Program-made: the position numbers and the translations under genes
Origin: JACVRX01 sp963819885
GTDB lineage: Bacteria > Actinomycetota > Actinomycetes > Jiangellales > Jiangellaceae
NCBI GenBank assembly: GCA_963819885.1
Contig: CAWFXV010000027.1
Coordinates: 67,807-131,806, forward strand
DNA length: 64,000 nucleotides
Reading direction: 5' to 3'
The notes under the pieces: generated by a model
Told to the model about the DNA's origin: nothing
Databases searched by the model: none
The model's input: the letters and a program-made list of their open reading frames with translations, nothing else
Part shown: one piece after another, positions 16,849 through 25,813 of the stretch
Position numbering within the stretch: the first letter of the stretch is position 1
How the letters are laid out: each line of letters begins with the position of its first letter

Positions 16849-18693
16849 ATGAGTGAGGCAGCAGTACCCCGGTCAGCCGTGCGCAGTTGGCCGCCCGCCC
16901 AGCAGCCGTCGGGCATGTCGATGCACCGGTACCGGCCCTTCCATGAGCAGATCGTCGTCGACCTGCAAGATCGCACCTGGCCGACGCGTCGCATTGAGGT
17001 CGCCCCGCAATGGTGCGCGGTGGATCTCCGCGATGGCAACCAGGCGCTGATCGACCCGATGAGCCCGGAGCGCAAGAAGCGCATGTTCGACCTGCTGGTA
17101 GCGATGGGCTACAAGCAGATCGAGGTCGGCTTCCCGTCGGCGTCCCGGACTGATTTCGACTTCGTGCGCCAGCTCATCGAGGGCGACCAGATCCCCGACG
17201 ACGTCGTCATCCAGGTGCTGACCCAGTGCCGTGAGCCGCTGATCGAACGGACCTTCGAGTCCATTCGCGGAGCTCGCGCAGCGGTCCTGCACTTCTACAA
17301 CTCGACGTCCATACTGCAGCGCCGGGTCGTGTTCGGGTTGGACCGGGACGGGATCGCCGACATCGCCACCAGCGCCGCACGGGTCGCTCAGAAGTACGCA
17401 GAGAAGATCACCCCGGACACCGAGATCTACTGGGAGTACTCGCCGGAGTCCTACACCGGCACGGAGCTGGAATTCGCGCTGGACGTCTGCGCCGGCGTCA
17501 TCGACGTCGTGGACCCGACGCCGGACCGCAAGATGATCGTGAACCTGCCGGCCACTGTAGAGATGGCGACACCCAACGTGTATGCCGACTCGATCGAGTG
17601 GATGCACCGCCACCTCCCGCGGCGGGACTCCTTGGTGCTGTCGCTGCATCCACACAACGACCGCGGGACAGCGGTGGCTGCAGCCGAGTTGGGCGTCCTG
17701 GCCGGCGCTGACCGAGTCGAGGGCTGTCTGTTCGGCAATGGCGAGCGCACCGGCAACGTCTGCCTGGTGACCCTCGGCCTGAACCTGTTCAGCCAGGGCA
17801 TCGACCCGCAGATCGACTTCTCCGGCATCGACGAAATCCGCCGCACCGTCGAGTACTGCAACCAACTGCCGGTCGGAGAGCGGCACCCATACGGAGGCGA
17901 CCTGGTCTTCACGGCGTTCTCGGGCAGCCATCAGGATGCGATCAAGAAAGGCTTCGAGGCGCTGGAAAATGACGCCAAGAAAGCCGGGATGGCCATCGAG
18001 GACGCCGGCTGGGAGGTCCCGTACCTGCCCATCGACCCCATGGACATCGGCCGCTCGTACGAGGCGGTGATCCGGGTGAACTCGCAGTCCGGCAAGGGCG
18101 GCGTGGCCTACATCATGAAGGCCGAACACCACATGGACCTGCCGCGTCGGCTGCAGATCGAGTTCTCCGGCGTGATCCAGTCGGTCACCGACGGCGAGGG
18201 CGGTGAGATCGAGCCGGCCCGGATGGGGGAGATGTTCCGCGCCGAGTACCTCGATCGGACGGCGCCGCTGGCGTTGAACTCGGTACACACCTCGTCGGCG
18301 GCCGGCGCCAGGGACGCGCTCGAGGTCGGCGTGTACGTCGACGGCGGGCATCGTGTCCTCCGTGGCTCCGGCAACGGCCCGATCGACGCGTTCGTCAACG
18401 CGCTGGGCACGGTCGGCTACGAGGCGCGAGTTCTGGACTATGCCGAGCACGCCATGTCGTCCGGAACCGACGCCAGCGCAGCCGCCTATGTCGAGTGCTC
18501 AGTCGGCGGCCAGGTGTTCTGGGGCGTCGGAATCGACTCGAACATCCTGACTGCGTCGCTCAGGGCGGTCGTGAGCGCGGTCAACCGGGCTGCCGGGCGA
18601 CCGAGAGAACCGACGCACCCGCCGATCCTCGGTCATGAGCATGAGAGCCCTGTGATCGAGCTATGGAACCGCGCGCCAAACGCATTCGGGTAG
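16849..18693 (+). CDS. leuA: 2-isopropylmalate synthase
   Basis: A 614-aa LeuA that condenses acetyl-CoA with 2-ketoisovalerate in the first committed step of leucine synthesis. The start ATG 16849 has GAGGAGAG upstream. The catalytic TIM barrel shows DLRDGNQAL, GYKQIEVGFPSASRTDFDFV in two adjacent blocks, and the metal-binding SLHPHNDRG. The linker and C-terminal LeuA regulatory (allosteric leucine-binding) domain occupy about residues 440-614. The length matches the longer actinobacterial/mycobacterial form. Expression is probably controlled by the leader peptide and hairpin at 16730-16796, in addition to feedback inhibition of the enzyme. It stands alone, without leuB, leuC or leuD in the window. 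Confidence 0.97.
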   Translation: MSEAAVPRSAVRSWPPAQQPSGMSMHRYRPFHEQIVVDLQDRTWPTRRIEVAPQWCAVDLRDGNQALIDPMSPERKKRMFDLLVAMGYKQIEVGFPSASRTDFDFVRQLIEGDQIPDDVVIQVLTQCREPLIERTFESIRGARAAVLHFYNSTSILQRRVVFGLDRDGIADIATSAARVAQKYAEKITPDTEIYWEYSPESYTGTELEFALDVCAGVIDVVDPTPDRKMIVNLPATVEMATPNVYADSIEWMHRHLPRRDSLVLSLHPHNDRGTAVAAAELGVLAGADRVEGCLFGNGERTGNVCLVTLGLNLFSQGIDPQIDFSGIDEIRRTVEYCNQLPVGERHPYGGDLVFTAFSGSHQDAIKKGFEALENDAKKAGMAIEDAGWEVPYLPIDPMDIGRSYEAVIRVNSQSGKGGVAYIMKAEHHMDLPRRLQIEFSGVIQSVTDGEGGEIEPARMGEMFRAEYLDRTAPLALNSVHTSSAAGARDALEVGVYVDGGHRVLRGSGNGPIDAFVNALGTVGYEARVLDYAEHAMSSGTDASAAAYVECSVGGQVFWGVGIDSNILTASLRAVVSAVNRAAGRPREPTHPPILGHEHESPVIELWNRAPNAFG

Positions 18694-18715
18694 GGACGGC
18701 TGAGGCTGTGGCAGC

Positions 18716-18958
18716 TCACTGGGCCGGTGTGAAGTCGAGAAAGGTGTCCGGCTCGGGGTCTTTTGCGTGAGCCGACAGGCCCGGTGGGGCGGGCTTCGGT
18801 CGACGTGGTTCCCGCACACCGGCGCCGCCGGCACCCGGGGAGTGCCCGCCGGGTTGGTCGCCGAACGGGTTCTCGCCGGAGAGGTCGGTGAGATCGTCGG
18901 GCGCGGTCGTGCGAGCACCCCAGGGGATCCGATGCCCCCGACGACGTCGCCTGGCCAT
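18716..18958 (-). CDS. Small hypothetical protein
   Basis: An 80-aa basic-then-acidic protein starting at ATG 18958 with MARRRRRGHRIPWG. It contains DLTDLSGENPFGDQPGG in the middle and ends PDTFLDFTPAQ. It has no membrane segment or recognised domain. It is convergent with leuA (22 bp between stops). The frame stays open upstream to ~19321, but that extension overlaps barstar on the other strand and is Arg-rich shadow sequence. No Shine-Dalgarno is apparent. I support it mainly on the compositional break at the proposed start and its protein-like mixture of residues; the function is unknown. Confidence 0.5.
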   Translation of the reverse strand: MARRRRRGHRIPWGARTTAPDDLTDLSGENPFGDQPGGHSPGAGGAGVREPRRPKPAPPGLSAHAKDPEPDTFLDFTPAQ

Positions 18959-19068
18959 GCGACCAGTGGACGCTCGGGTTCGCCGAGGGTCAAGTCTGAG
19001 CGTGTCGTTGTTCGCCCGGAGCGCAACAATGGCCCTGTGCGGAGACCTGGCTATGAACCGGGGCCGAC

Positions 19069-19509
19069 GTGAGCGGGCTGGCCGCGCTACTGGCCGGTCG
19101 GCGACCCCCCGGCGTCTACGTGTGGAAGTCGAACGCGGCGGGTGCAGACGTCGCGCATGCGGCACAGAAAGCGCGGTGGACTCCATTCGTCGTGGACGGG
19201 CGAAGTGCCGCGACCAAGGGCGCGTTTCTCGACACAGTCGCGACAGCGTGCGCATTCCCGACCTGGTTCGGTCATGACTGGGGGGCCCTCTCCGACTGCC
19301 TCGCCGACCTGTCCTGGGCACCGGCCGACCGCGGCTACCTAGTGGTCTACGACGGTTGGGGCATGCTCGCCTGGACCGAACCGCAGAGCTGGCACTCGCT
19401 CCGGTCGGTGTTCCACGAAGCGTGCGCCAAGTGGGCGGGGACGCCCACCCCCATGGCCGTTCTGCTTCGCGGACCCGGCCCTGCCGACGACTTGCCTGAA
19501 CTCAGCTGA
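19069..19509 (+). CDS. Barstar-family ribonuclease inhibitor
   Basis: A 146-aa protein with the barstar core: VVDGRSAATKGAFLDTVA, then the diagnostic block FPTWFGHDWGALSDCLADL (the FG-x-NWDAL-x-DCL motif of barstars, with His replacing Asn), then YLVVYDGW. Barstars bind and neutralise extracellular-type guanyl RNases (barnase). No barnase-like gene is present in the window, so this is an orphan inhibitor, as is common for this family in actinobacteria. The final codons overlap, tail to tail, with the stop of the ATP-grasp gene on the other strand: both stops lie in the palindrome TCAGCTGA. Confidence 0.85.
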   Translation: MSGLAALLAGRRPPGVYVWKSNAAGADVAHAAQKARWTPFVVDGRSAATKGAFLDTVATACAFPTWFGHDWGALSDCLADLSWAPADRGYLVVYDGWGMLAWTEPQSWHSLRSVFHEACAKWAGTPTPMAVLLRGPGPADDLPELS

Positions 19510-20899
19510 CTGCCGAGGTCAGCGGGCCAACCCTCGTCCCGAGCTCGCGATCGGCGAACTCCCAGAACGCCACCGCTCGCCGACCAACGGACGGGCCAAC
19601 GGGGGTTTCGTCGGGCTCGAATCCGCACTGCAGAAACGCCCCGACGGGGCCGGGGCCGGTCGTCAGCTTTCCGGCGACGCGCTTGCCCTCTGCCGCCCGG
19701 TGCCAAGTCCCGTCGGTGAATCCGAGCGGCACGTCGATCTGGGAATCCGTCGCCGCTTCGTTGACGACTCGCCAGGTGCCGCCGAAGCGGTGGCCGTCCG
19801 CGGACGCCAACAGATCGGCCTCGAACTCGCGTGGGTCATAGTCGAGTTCGACGCCGCCGACGAGGGCGTCCAGGAGCAATTGGACGGGCAGGTCGGGAAG
19901 CCCGCGTGCCACCACGCTGAGCCCGGCGCCGAGTCGTGGGTTGAGTTCCGTAGGGAGAAAACGCTGCCCGTCGACCACACCGTCGATAGTGAACGCTCCC
20001 CGAAATCCGACCTCTTGCTGCAACGCTGCCCCGACAGCGCGAGCGACCCCCCGCATCCGGCTGCGTACTGCTGCCGGCGGGTCGTAGAACGTCGCGCATC
20101 CGGCGTAGAAGAACCTGCCCTCGCCCGCGTCGAGGTCCCGTCGCAACGTCACCATCTCCACGGGCCGCAAGGCTGCGACGTGGTCAGGGAAGACGATCCC
20201 GTGGATGCTGCACGGCACACCGTCGAGGAAGGGCATGACTCGTACTCGGTCGCAGTGCGCGACGAAGTATTGCGCTGCCTGCTCTGCGTCCACTGGCGTG
20301 AGAACCCAGCGAACGTATTCAGCGCCGCCGTTGAAGCCCTCTTTGGTGTCGCCGGACCAAACCGAGCCGTCGGTTCCACCGAGCCGAGCGGCAGCGTCCA
20401 GCAGGTCTGAACGCTCGGCTGGCACGACGGTCGAGGGGGCGTGCTCTACCCCGATCCGATCCCATAGCGCGTCGACTCCGGTCTTGTCCTCCAGCGCTAC
20501 CCACTCCGGACGCCGGTAGGCGAGAAAGGGGCGGTCGTCGATCTCCGCCGCGGTGCCGAGGAAATCACCCAGGACAACCGCCTCCCGGCGCGGGTCGAAG
20601 CGGCGAACGGCGTCGACGACTTCGGCAGGAGGAGTGTGAAGTCGAGCCAGACCGATGCGGATCCTGGCCATCGTCGAGTCGGTCTCCGGAGCGGGCAACG
20701 CCACCACCGTGGCCTCGGCCGGGTCGGGGAGCGGACCGGCGCCCAGCCCTTGGGTGCCGACGACCAGCACGTCGGTCGCGCCGAGGCTGCGCACCAGCGG
20801 CACCGTCGGCGTCCAGCCGACCACGATGCCGCCGGCCAGGATCACGCGCCGTCCCTCGAACAACGGGCGCAGTAACTCCCGGTAGCCAGCCTCGTCCAC
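19502..20899 (-). CDS. ATP-grasp domain protein
   Basis: About 465 aa. After an N-terminal Rossmann-like part (RRVILAGGIVVGW near the start) comes an ATP-grasp fold: EWVALEDKTGVDALWDRIGV, the strand pair around VEMVTLRRDLDAGEG, and the metal-binding LPTELNPRLGAGLSVVARGL. ATP-grasp enzymes ligate a carboxylate to an amine or thiol via acyl-phosphate; the substrate here is unknown. I place the start at GTG 20899 because TACGGT lies exactly 7 nt upstream (leaderless pattern); GTG 20908 and longer starts to 21031 are alternatives. It is divergent from recO and overlaps the barstar gene by 8 bp at the stops. Confidence 0.8.
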   Translation of the reverse strand: MDEAGYRELLRPLFEGRRVILAGGIVVGWTPTVPLVRSLGATDVLVVGTQGLGAGPLPDPAEATVVALPAPETDSTMARIRIGLARLHTPPAEVVDAVRRFDPRREAVVLGDFLGTAAEIDDRPFLAYRRPEWVALEDKTGVDALWDRIGVEHAPSTVVPAERSDLLDAAARLGGTDGSVWSGDTKEGFNGGAEYVRWVLTPVDAEQAAQYFVAHCDRVRVMPFLDGVPCSIHGIVFPDHVAALRPVEMVTLRRDLDAGEGRFFYAGCATFYDPPAAVRSRMRGVARAVGAALQQEVGFRGAFTIDGVVDGQRFLPTELNPRLGAGLSVVARGLPDLPVQLLLDALVGGVELDYDPREFEADLLASADGHRFGGTWRVVNEAATDSQIDVPLGFTDGTWHRAAEGKRVAGKLTTGPGPVGAFLQCGFEPDETPVGPSVGRRAVAFWEFADRELGTRVGPLTSAVS

Positions 20900-21081
20900 C
20901 TGCCCCACCGTACGACCGGCGTTGTCACCCCGGCAGCCGAGAATTCGTCGCATGAGCCTTGGGTGCATCAGCTGGGACTGGATCGACGCCCAGCTCCGAG
21001 CGGCACCGATCAGCACCAAATGAGCGAACATCGAGGCCGTGGCGTACGCCGGCGATCGGCGGCCGGGGAGACAATGCTCGG

Positions 21082-21813
21082 GTGAGTCTCTACCGGGACG
21101 AGGGCGTGGTGCTGCGCACTCAGAAACTGGGGGAGGCCGACCGCATCGTCACATTGCTCACCCGCGAGCACGGCCGGGTGCGCGCGGTCGCGAAGGGCGT
21201 ACGCCGCACGACCAGCCGGTTCGGGGCCCGGTTGGAGCCGTTCATGCAGGCCGACCTCCAACTAGCGACCGGCCGCTCGCTGGACGTCGTCACCCAGGCC
21301 GAGACCATCGCGCCGTTCGGGCTGATGATCGCCGGCAACTACGCCCGCTACACGGTGGCGACGGTGATCCTCGAGACGGCCGAGCGGTTGGCGGCAGAGG
21401 AGCGGGAGCCGGCACTGCAGCACTATCTCCTGCTGGTCGGTGCGCTGCGCTCGATCGCGGAGCAGGCGCACGAGCCGGGGCTGGTTCTCGATGCGTATCT
21501 ACTGCGCGGGCTGGCCGTGGCCGGGTTCGCGCCGAGCTTCGCTGACTGCGCCCGGTGTGGCATCACCGGTCCGCATCGCTTCTTCTCGGTTCCCGCCGGC
21601 GGCATGGTCTGTGACGGGTGCCGGCCGGCGGGCACGGTTGCACCCAAGGCGGCGACGGTTGCCCTGCTCGCCGCGCTGCTCACGGGGGATTGGACGGTCG
21701 CGGACGGCAGCGGTCTGCCGACCCGCCGGGAGGCCAGCGGAATCGTGGCGGCCTTCCTGCAGTGGCATCTGGAGCGCGGGTTGCGTTCCCTGCCACTGGT
21801 GGAGCGGGTGTGA
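21082..21813 (+). CDS. recO: DNA repair protein RecO
   Basis: A 243-aa RecO, mediator of RecA loading in the RecFOR pathway. The N-terminal OB-fold includes SLYRDEGVVLRTQKLGEADRI (read as two blocks) and VRAVAKGVRRTTSRFG. The C-terminal half has a zinc-binding CARC...CDGC pair. The GTG start at 21082 is supported by alignment of this opening to the family and by GACAAT ending 6 nt upstream with no Shine-Dalgarno, suggesting a leaderless transcript. The stop overlaps the uppS start by 4 bases (GTGA). The length is normal. Confidence 0.95.
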   Translation: MSLYRDEGVVLRTQKLGEADRIVTLLTREHGRVRAVAKGVRRTTSRFGARLEPFMQADLQLATGRSLDVVTQAETIAPFGLMIAGNYARYTVATVILETAERLAAEEREPALQHYLLLVGALRSIAEQAHEPGLVLDAYLLRGLAVAGFAPSFADCARCGITGPHRFFSVPAGGMVCDGCRPAGTVAPKAATVALLAALLTGDWTVADGSGLPTRREASGIVAAFLQWHLERGLRSLPLVERV

Positions 21814-22577
21814 GCAGGACCTTCGTCCCGCCGACGCCGCACGCGTCCGGTGTTCGACCTCCCGATCTCCCTGCCGACCTGGTTCCGCGGCACGTGGCCG
21901 TCGTCATGGACGGCAACGGACGGTGGGCGCGGCAGCGCGGGCTGCCCCGAACCAAAGGTCACGAGGCTGGCGAGGCAGCGCTGCTCGATGTGATCCACGG
22001 GGCCGTGGAGATAGGAGTCCGATGCCTGTCCGCATATGCGTTCTCCACCGAGAACTGGAAGCGCTCACCGGACGAGGTGCGATTCCTGATGGGCTTCAAC
22101 CGGGCGGTCATCCATCGCCGCCGGGACGAGCTCGACGCCCTCGGCGTCCGGGTGCGGTGGGCCGGTCGACGGCAGCGGCTGTGGAAGAGCGTGATCGACG
22201 AGCTCGAGGACGCCGAGCATCGCACGCGCCACAACGATGTGCTGACGCTGCAGTTCTGCGTCAACTACGGCGGGCGGTCCGAGATCGCTGACGCGGCGGC
22301 AGCGCTTGCGGCCGATGTGGCTGCCGGACGGGCGCGTCCGACGAAGGTCAACGAGCGCACCCTCGCGCGTTACCTGTACAACCCCGACCTTCCCGAGGTC
22401 GACCTGTTCGTGCGCTCCTCTGGCGAGCAACGGACCTCGAACTTCTTGCCCTGGCAGGCGGCCTATGCCGAGCTGGTCTTTCTCGACACACTCTGGCCCG
22501 ACTTCGACCGGCGTGATCTCTGGCGCGCCGTCGAGGCGTATGCGAGGCGGGACCGTCGCTATGGCGGCGCACAGTGA
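21810..22577 (+). CDS. uppS: Isoprenyl (undecaprenyl) diphosphate synthase
   Basis: A 255-aa cis-prenyltransferase making the C50/C55 lipid carrier for cell-wall synthesis. Conserved regions are HVAVVMDGNGRWARQRGLPR (catalytic Asp, residue ~31), GHEAGEAALLDVIHGA, the STENWKRSPDEV block and the C-terminal RSSGEQRTSNFLPWQ. GTG 21810 overlaps the recO stop; the frame is open further upstream inside recO but only as shadow. recO-uppS coupling is standard in actinobacteria. The 3' end overlaps the next gene by 4 bases. Confidence 0.95.
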   Translation: MSRTFVPPTPHASGVRPPDLPADLVPRHVAVVMDGNGRWARQRGLPRTKGHEAGEAALLDVIHGAVEIGVRCLSAYAFSTENWKRSPDEVRFLMGFNRAVIHRRRDELDALGVRVRWAGRRQRLWKSVIDELEDAEHRTRHNDVLTLQFCVNYGGRSEIADAAAALAADVAAGRARPTKVNERTLARYLYNPDLPEVDLFVRSSGEQRTSNFLPWQAAYAELVFLDTLWPDFDRRDLWRAVEAYARRDRRYGGAQ

Positions 22578-23131
22578 CAACGACCCGGGTGGTGCGGTGG
22601 CGGGATTGGACAGGTGCCGGCATCGAACACCTCGTCCTCAGCGAGGACGACGACGGGATCGTCGCCGAGTCCGCGCTGCTCGGCACCACGGAGTCCGGCA
22701 CTGTGTTCGCGGTGCGCTACCGGATCGGCTGCGATGCCGCCTGGCGAGTCCGGGAGCTCGGGATCTCCCCAGTGGGTGATGCCCGCAGGTTCGAGCTGGT
22801 CGGCGACGGCACCGGCACCTGGCGGAACGACGCCGGCATGCCGATGCCGGAGTTCGCCGGCGCCATCGATGTCGACCTCGCCATGACGCCGTTCACCAAC
22901 ACGTTGCCGATCAGGCGGCTCGGGCTCGCGGTCGGCGCTTCGGCGGACATCATCGTCGTCTACGTCACCTTCCCGGACCTCGCGGTGAGCGCCGACCCGC
23001 AGCGCTACACCCGGCTGGCCGAGCGCACGTACAGGTTCGAGTCTCTCGACGGCGGCTTCGTGCGGGACATCGAGGTCGACGAACACGGTTTGGTTGTCAC
23101 ATACCCGGGTCTTTTCCGCCGCGAGGTGTGA
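22574..23131 (+). CDS. Putative glycolipid-binding family protein (DUF1089-like)
   Basis: A 185-aa protein matching the 'putative glycolipid-binding' family (first named in Pseudomonas). It shows an opening WRDWTGAGIEHLVL, then VAESALLGT, YRIGCDAAWRVRELG, GTWRNDAG, and the middle signature IDVDLAMTPFTNTLPIRRL. The family forms a beta-rich fold; binding and physiological role are poorly characterised. It overlaps the uppS stop by 4 bases and is probably co-transcribed with recO-uppS. In Streptomyces a zinc repressor gene (zur) commonly occupies this position, so it appears substituted here. Confidence 0.83.
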   Translation: MTTTRVVRWRDWTGAGIEHLVLSEDDDGIVAESALLGTTESGTVFAVRYRIGCDAAWRVRELGISPVGDARRFELVGDGTGTWRNDAGMPMPEFAGAIDVDLAMTPFTNTLPIRRLGLAVGASADIIVVYVTFPDLAVSADPQRYTRLAERTYRFESLDGGFVRDIEVDEHGLVVTYPGLFRREV

Positions 23132-23178
23132 ATCCGCTCGGTTGGGGCCTTGACGCGACGTGACGACTGCCCGGCGCC

Positions 23179-24171
23179 TCAGTGCTCGTCGTAGTGCCGT
23201 TCGTGGCGGGCGTGCAGATGGCCCTCGTGCAGGTAGTCGACGTGGTCCTCGTGCGGTACGGCCGGGTGCCCGCAGGTCTCGTCGTGCTCATGTACATGCT
23301 GCTCCGCAGTAACGTGCTCGCCGGCCAGTCGTTCGTCGGTCTCTTGCACCGAGGCCGAGACCTGCCGTCTGCGTCGCACGAGCGTGCCTAGCGGCCAAGC
23401 AACGAGGAAGCCGATAAGAGCAATGACGACGATGGCGGCGCCTGGCGCGACGTCGACGTAGTACGAGAACACGATCCCGGCAAGAGACGGTGCCACTCCC
23501 AGTGCGAGAGCGAGCAGCAAAGTGGCGTGGAAGCCGCGGGTCAGTTGCTGAGCCGTTGCGACCGGGACGACCATGAGCGCACTCACCAGGAGGAGCCCGA
23601 CCGTTCGCATCGCCATGGTCACGGTGACAGCGGCCATGACCGCGATGAGCAGGTTGTAGAACCGTACGGGCAGCCCGGTCACCCGGGCGAACTCCTCGTC
23701 CTGGCAGACAGCGAACAGCTGCGGGCGCAACCCAATGGCGAGGACGAGGACGATGCCCGCGAGGACGCCGATTACCCACAGGTCGGCCGGCGACACTGTC
23801 GTAACGGAGCCGAACAAGTACGAGGTCAAGGTGGCGGCGCTACTCCCCGCCAGGCCGACCAGCAAGACACCGCCGGCGATGCCGCCGTAGAAGAGCATGG
23901 CCAGCGCGACGTCGGCCGATGCCCGCCGACGCTCGCGCAGCAACTCGATCGCCACCGCACCGGCTGTCGCAACGATCACTGCGGTCCACACCGGAGCCCA
24001 GCCGGTGAGCAGGCCCAGCGCAACGCCGGTGAGCGCGACGTGGCCGATGCCGTCGCCCATCAGCGCGAGCCGCCGCTGCACCAGATAAGTGCCGACTGCC
24101 GGTGCTGCCAGGCCGGTGAGTACCGCGGCGAGCAGGGCCCGCTGCATGAAGTCGAGAGAGAGCATGCTCAT
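23179..24171 (-). CDS. znuB: Zinc/manganese ABC transporter permease (ZnuB-like)
   Basis: About 330 aa with eight or so hydrophobic segments spanning residues ~10-270, including RRLALMGDGIGHVALTGVALG, the conserved early motif of the ABC-3 metal permeases (quoted here as one 20-residue stretch less its ends). The cytosolic C-terminal tail is unusually His/Glu/Asp-rich (about 15 His in the last 60 residues, for example HEGHLHARHERHYDEH), suggesting metal binding or buffering. I start at ATG 24171, which overlaps the stop of the ATPase gene (ATGA). It is the last gene of a znuA-znuC-znuB operon and ends convergently with the glycolipid-binding gene. Confidence 0.92.
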   Translation of the reverse strand: MSMLSLDFMQRALLAAVLTGLAAPAVGTYLVQRRLALMGDGIGHVALTGVALGLLTGWAPVWTAVIVATAGAVAIELLRERRRASADVALAMLFYGGIAGGVLLVGLAGSSAATLTSYLFGSVTTVSPADLWVIGVLAGIVLVLAIGLRPQLFAVCQDEEFARVTGLPVRFYNLLIAVMAAVTVTMAMRTVGLLLVSALMVVPVATAQQLTRGFHATLLLALALGVAPSLAGIVFSYYVDVAPGAAIVVIALIGFLVAWPLGTLVRRRRQVSASVQETDERLAGEHVTAEQHVHEHDETCGHPAVPHEDHVDYLHEGHLHARHERHYDEH

Positions 24172-24917
24172 CCGAACCACCGGACTTGTGGCTCGTCGCT
24201 GTGTGCATGCTCGTGCGGCATTCCCGCGACGGTCGACGGCACCGGCAGCGGTCCGTCGTGGACGACCCGGCCGGCATCGAGCGCGACGCCCCGGTCGACC
24301 AGTGGTGCCAGCGGGCCGAGCTCGTGCAAGACGAGCAGGACGGACCGCCCGGACGCGACGAACAGCCGCAGGGCATGCGCGAATGCTTCCTGGCTGCGCT
24401 GGTCGATCCCGGCGTTGGGCTCGTCGAGGACGAGCAGGTCGGGGTCGGCGGCGGCGGCCCGGGCGATGAGGACCCGCTGCTGCTGCCCGCCGGACAACTC
24501 GGTCACGCTGTCGGCGGATCGGTCGGACAGGCCGACCAGTTTGAGTGCACGCTCGACCGCCTCGTCGTCTCGCACCGTGTGTCGACTGAACGGCCGGCGC
24601 TGCGCCAGTCGTCCCGACGCCACCACCTCCCGGACGGTCGCAGGCACGCCGCTCGACGCTGTCGTCCGCTGCGGGACGTAGCCCACGCGCTGCCAGTCGC
24701 GGAAACTGGCGATCGGAATGTCGAAGAGCCGGACGCTGCCGGTTTGGAACGGCACCAGGCCGATGGCCGCACGCACCAAGGTGGACTTGCCCGAACCGTT
24801 CGGCCCGAGCAGCGTCACCACCTCGCCGGCCCGGACGACGAGGTCGACACCGTGCAGGACGGGTCGCTCGCCCAATGCGACCGTCACGTCGTTCACGTCG
24901 ACGACGGCAGTGGTCAC
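24168..24917 (-). CDS. znuC: Zinc/manganese ABC transporter ATP-binding protein (ZnuC-like)
   Basis: A 249-aa ABC ATPase. It has Walker A GPNGSGKST, the Q-loop in VGYVPQRT, signature LSGGQQQRVLIARA, Walker B LLVLDEPNAG and the H-switch (LHELG). The GTG start at 24917 overlaps the znuA stop by 4 bases (GTGA), so translation is coupled. The short His-containing C-terminus (MPHEHAHSDEPQ) echoes the His-rich tail of the permease. It powers import of Zn2+, or possibly Mn2+, delivered by the lipoprotein encoded upstream. Confidence 0.93.
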   Translation of the reverse strand: MTTAVVDVNDVTVALGERPVLHGVDLVVRAGEVVTLLGPNGSGKSTLVRAAIGLVPFQTGSVRLFDIPIASFRDWQRVGYVPQRTTASSGVPATVREVVASGRLAQRRPFSRHTVRDDEAVERALKLVGLSDRSADSVTELSGGQQQRVLIARAAAADPDLLVLDEPNAGIDQRSQEAFAHALRLFVASGRSVLLVLHELGPLAPLVDRGVALDAGRVVHDGPLPVPSTVAGMPHEHAHSDEPQVRWFG

Positions 24918-25799
24918 GTGCAACCGTTCGCCTTTCTCAGCGCCTCGAGGTTGGCTCGCATGAGTGTCAGGTAGTCCTCGTCCTCAGTGTCCTCGGTCAG
25001 CCCCTCGATTGGATCGAGTATCGCGGTGGACACCCCGAGGTCCGCAGCCAGAATGTCGGCGACATCCGGGCTACCGAGGGGTTCGGAGAACACCGTCGTG
25101 ACGCCGGCGGTCTGGATGACCTCTTGGATTTCCCGGAGTCTGGCTGGGGAGACCTCGGCCTCGCCTTCGACACCGGAGATGCCGACCAGGTCCAGGCCAT
25201 AGCGGTCGCCCAGGTAGCCGAACGCCTGGTGTGTGGTCACGACGACGGTGCGCTCGCAATTCGCGAGGCCCGAGTGGAACTCCTCGTCCAGAGCCGTGAG
25301 TTCGGCAACCAGCTCGTCGGCCCGACGGTGTATTTCATCGGCTTGAGCCGGCACGACGTCGCCGAGTGCGTCCGCGGCTGATCGAGTGATCGCCGCAAAC
25401 CGGGTCGGGTCGAGCCAGATGTGCGGATCGCCACTGCGGTCGTCGTCCAGCGGAACGATCTCGGTGATATCGAGTGTCGTTCCCGAGGCGTTGTCCTCGA
25501 CCGCTTCGTCGATCGCCGGCTGGAACCCCTGTTGGAAGAGGACGAGATCCGCGGCGGCGATCTCGCCGACCTGCCGCGGCGTGAGTTCGAGATCATGCGA
25601 CTCGACGTCAGCCGGCGTCAGATCCACCACCTGAACGTCCGAGCCGCCGACCCGCTCGGCGACGAAGGCGAGCGGATAGAACGACGCCACGACCGTGGGG
25701 ACATCTTCGGCGGAAGACGCACCGGAGTCGCAGCCGGAGATCATCACACCAGCGACAGCCGCGACCGCCAACGCGCCTGGCGGCGGCCTAACTATCATG
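24914..25799 (-). CDS. znuA: Zinc-binding lipoprotein of ABC transporter (ZnuA-like)
   Basis: About 294 aa. A signal peptide ends in the lipobox-like VMISGC (Cys ~22), anchoring the substrate-binding protein outside the membrane. The cluster A-1 fold shows VVASFYPLAFVAERVGG, ESHDLELTPRQV, DPHIWLDPTRF and VTTHQAFGYL, whose His residues are the usual metal ligands, with C-terminal VFSEPLGSPDVA. There is no long His-rich loop. The start is ATG 25799: GAGAAT (-10) ends 7 nt upstream and TTGACG (-35) lies 17 bp before that, implying a leaderless mRNA. A Zur-like palindrome covers the -10 to start interval, so expression should rise when zinc is scarce. Confidence 0.93.
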
Positions 25800-25813
25800 A
25801 GATCCATTCTCAA
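25799..25813 (-). promoter_or_regulatory. Zur-like operator overlapping the znuA promoter and start
   Basis: On the minus strand the 15-mer TGAGAATGGATCTCA is a near-palindrome (TGAGA / TCTCA arms) resembling actinobacterial Zur boxes such as TGAAAATGATTTTCA. It covers the -10 hexamer and the predicted transcription start, the position expected of a repressor site. Confidence 0.72.
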
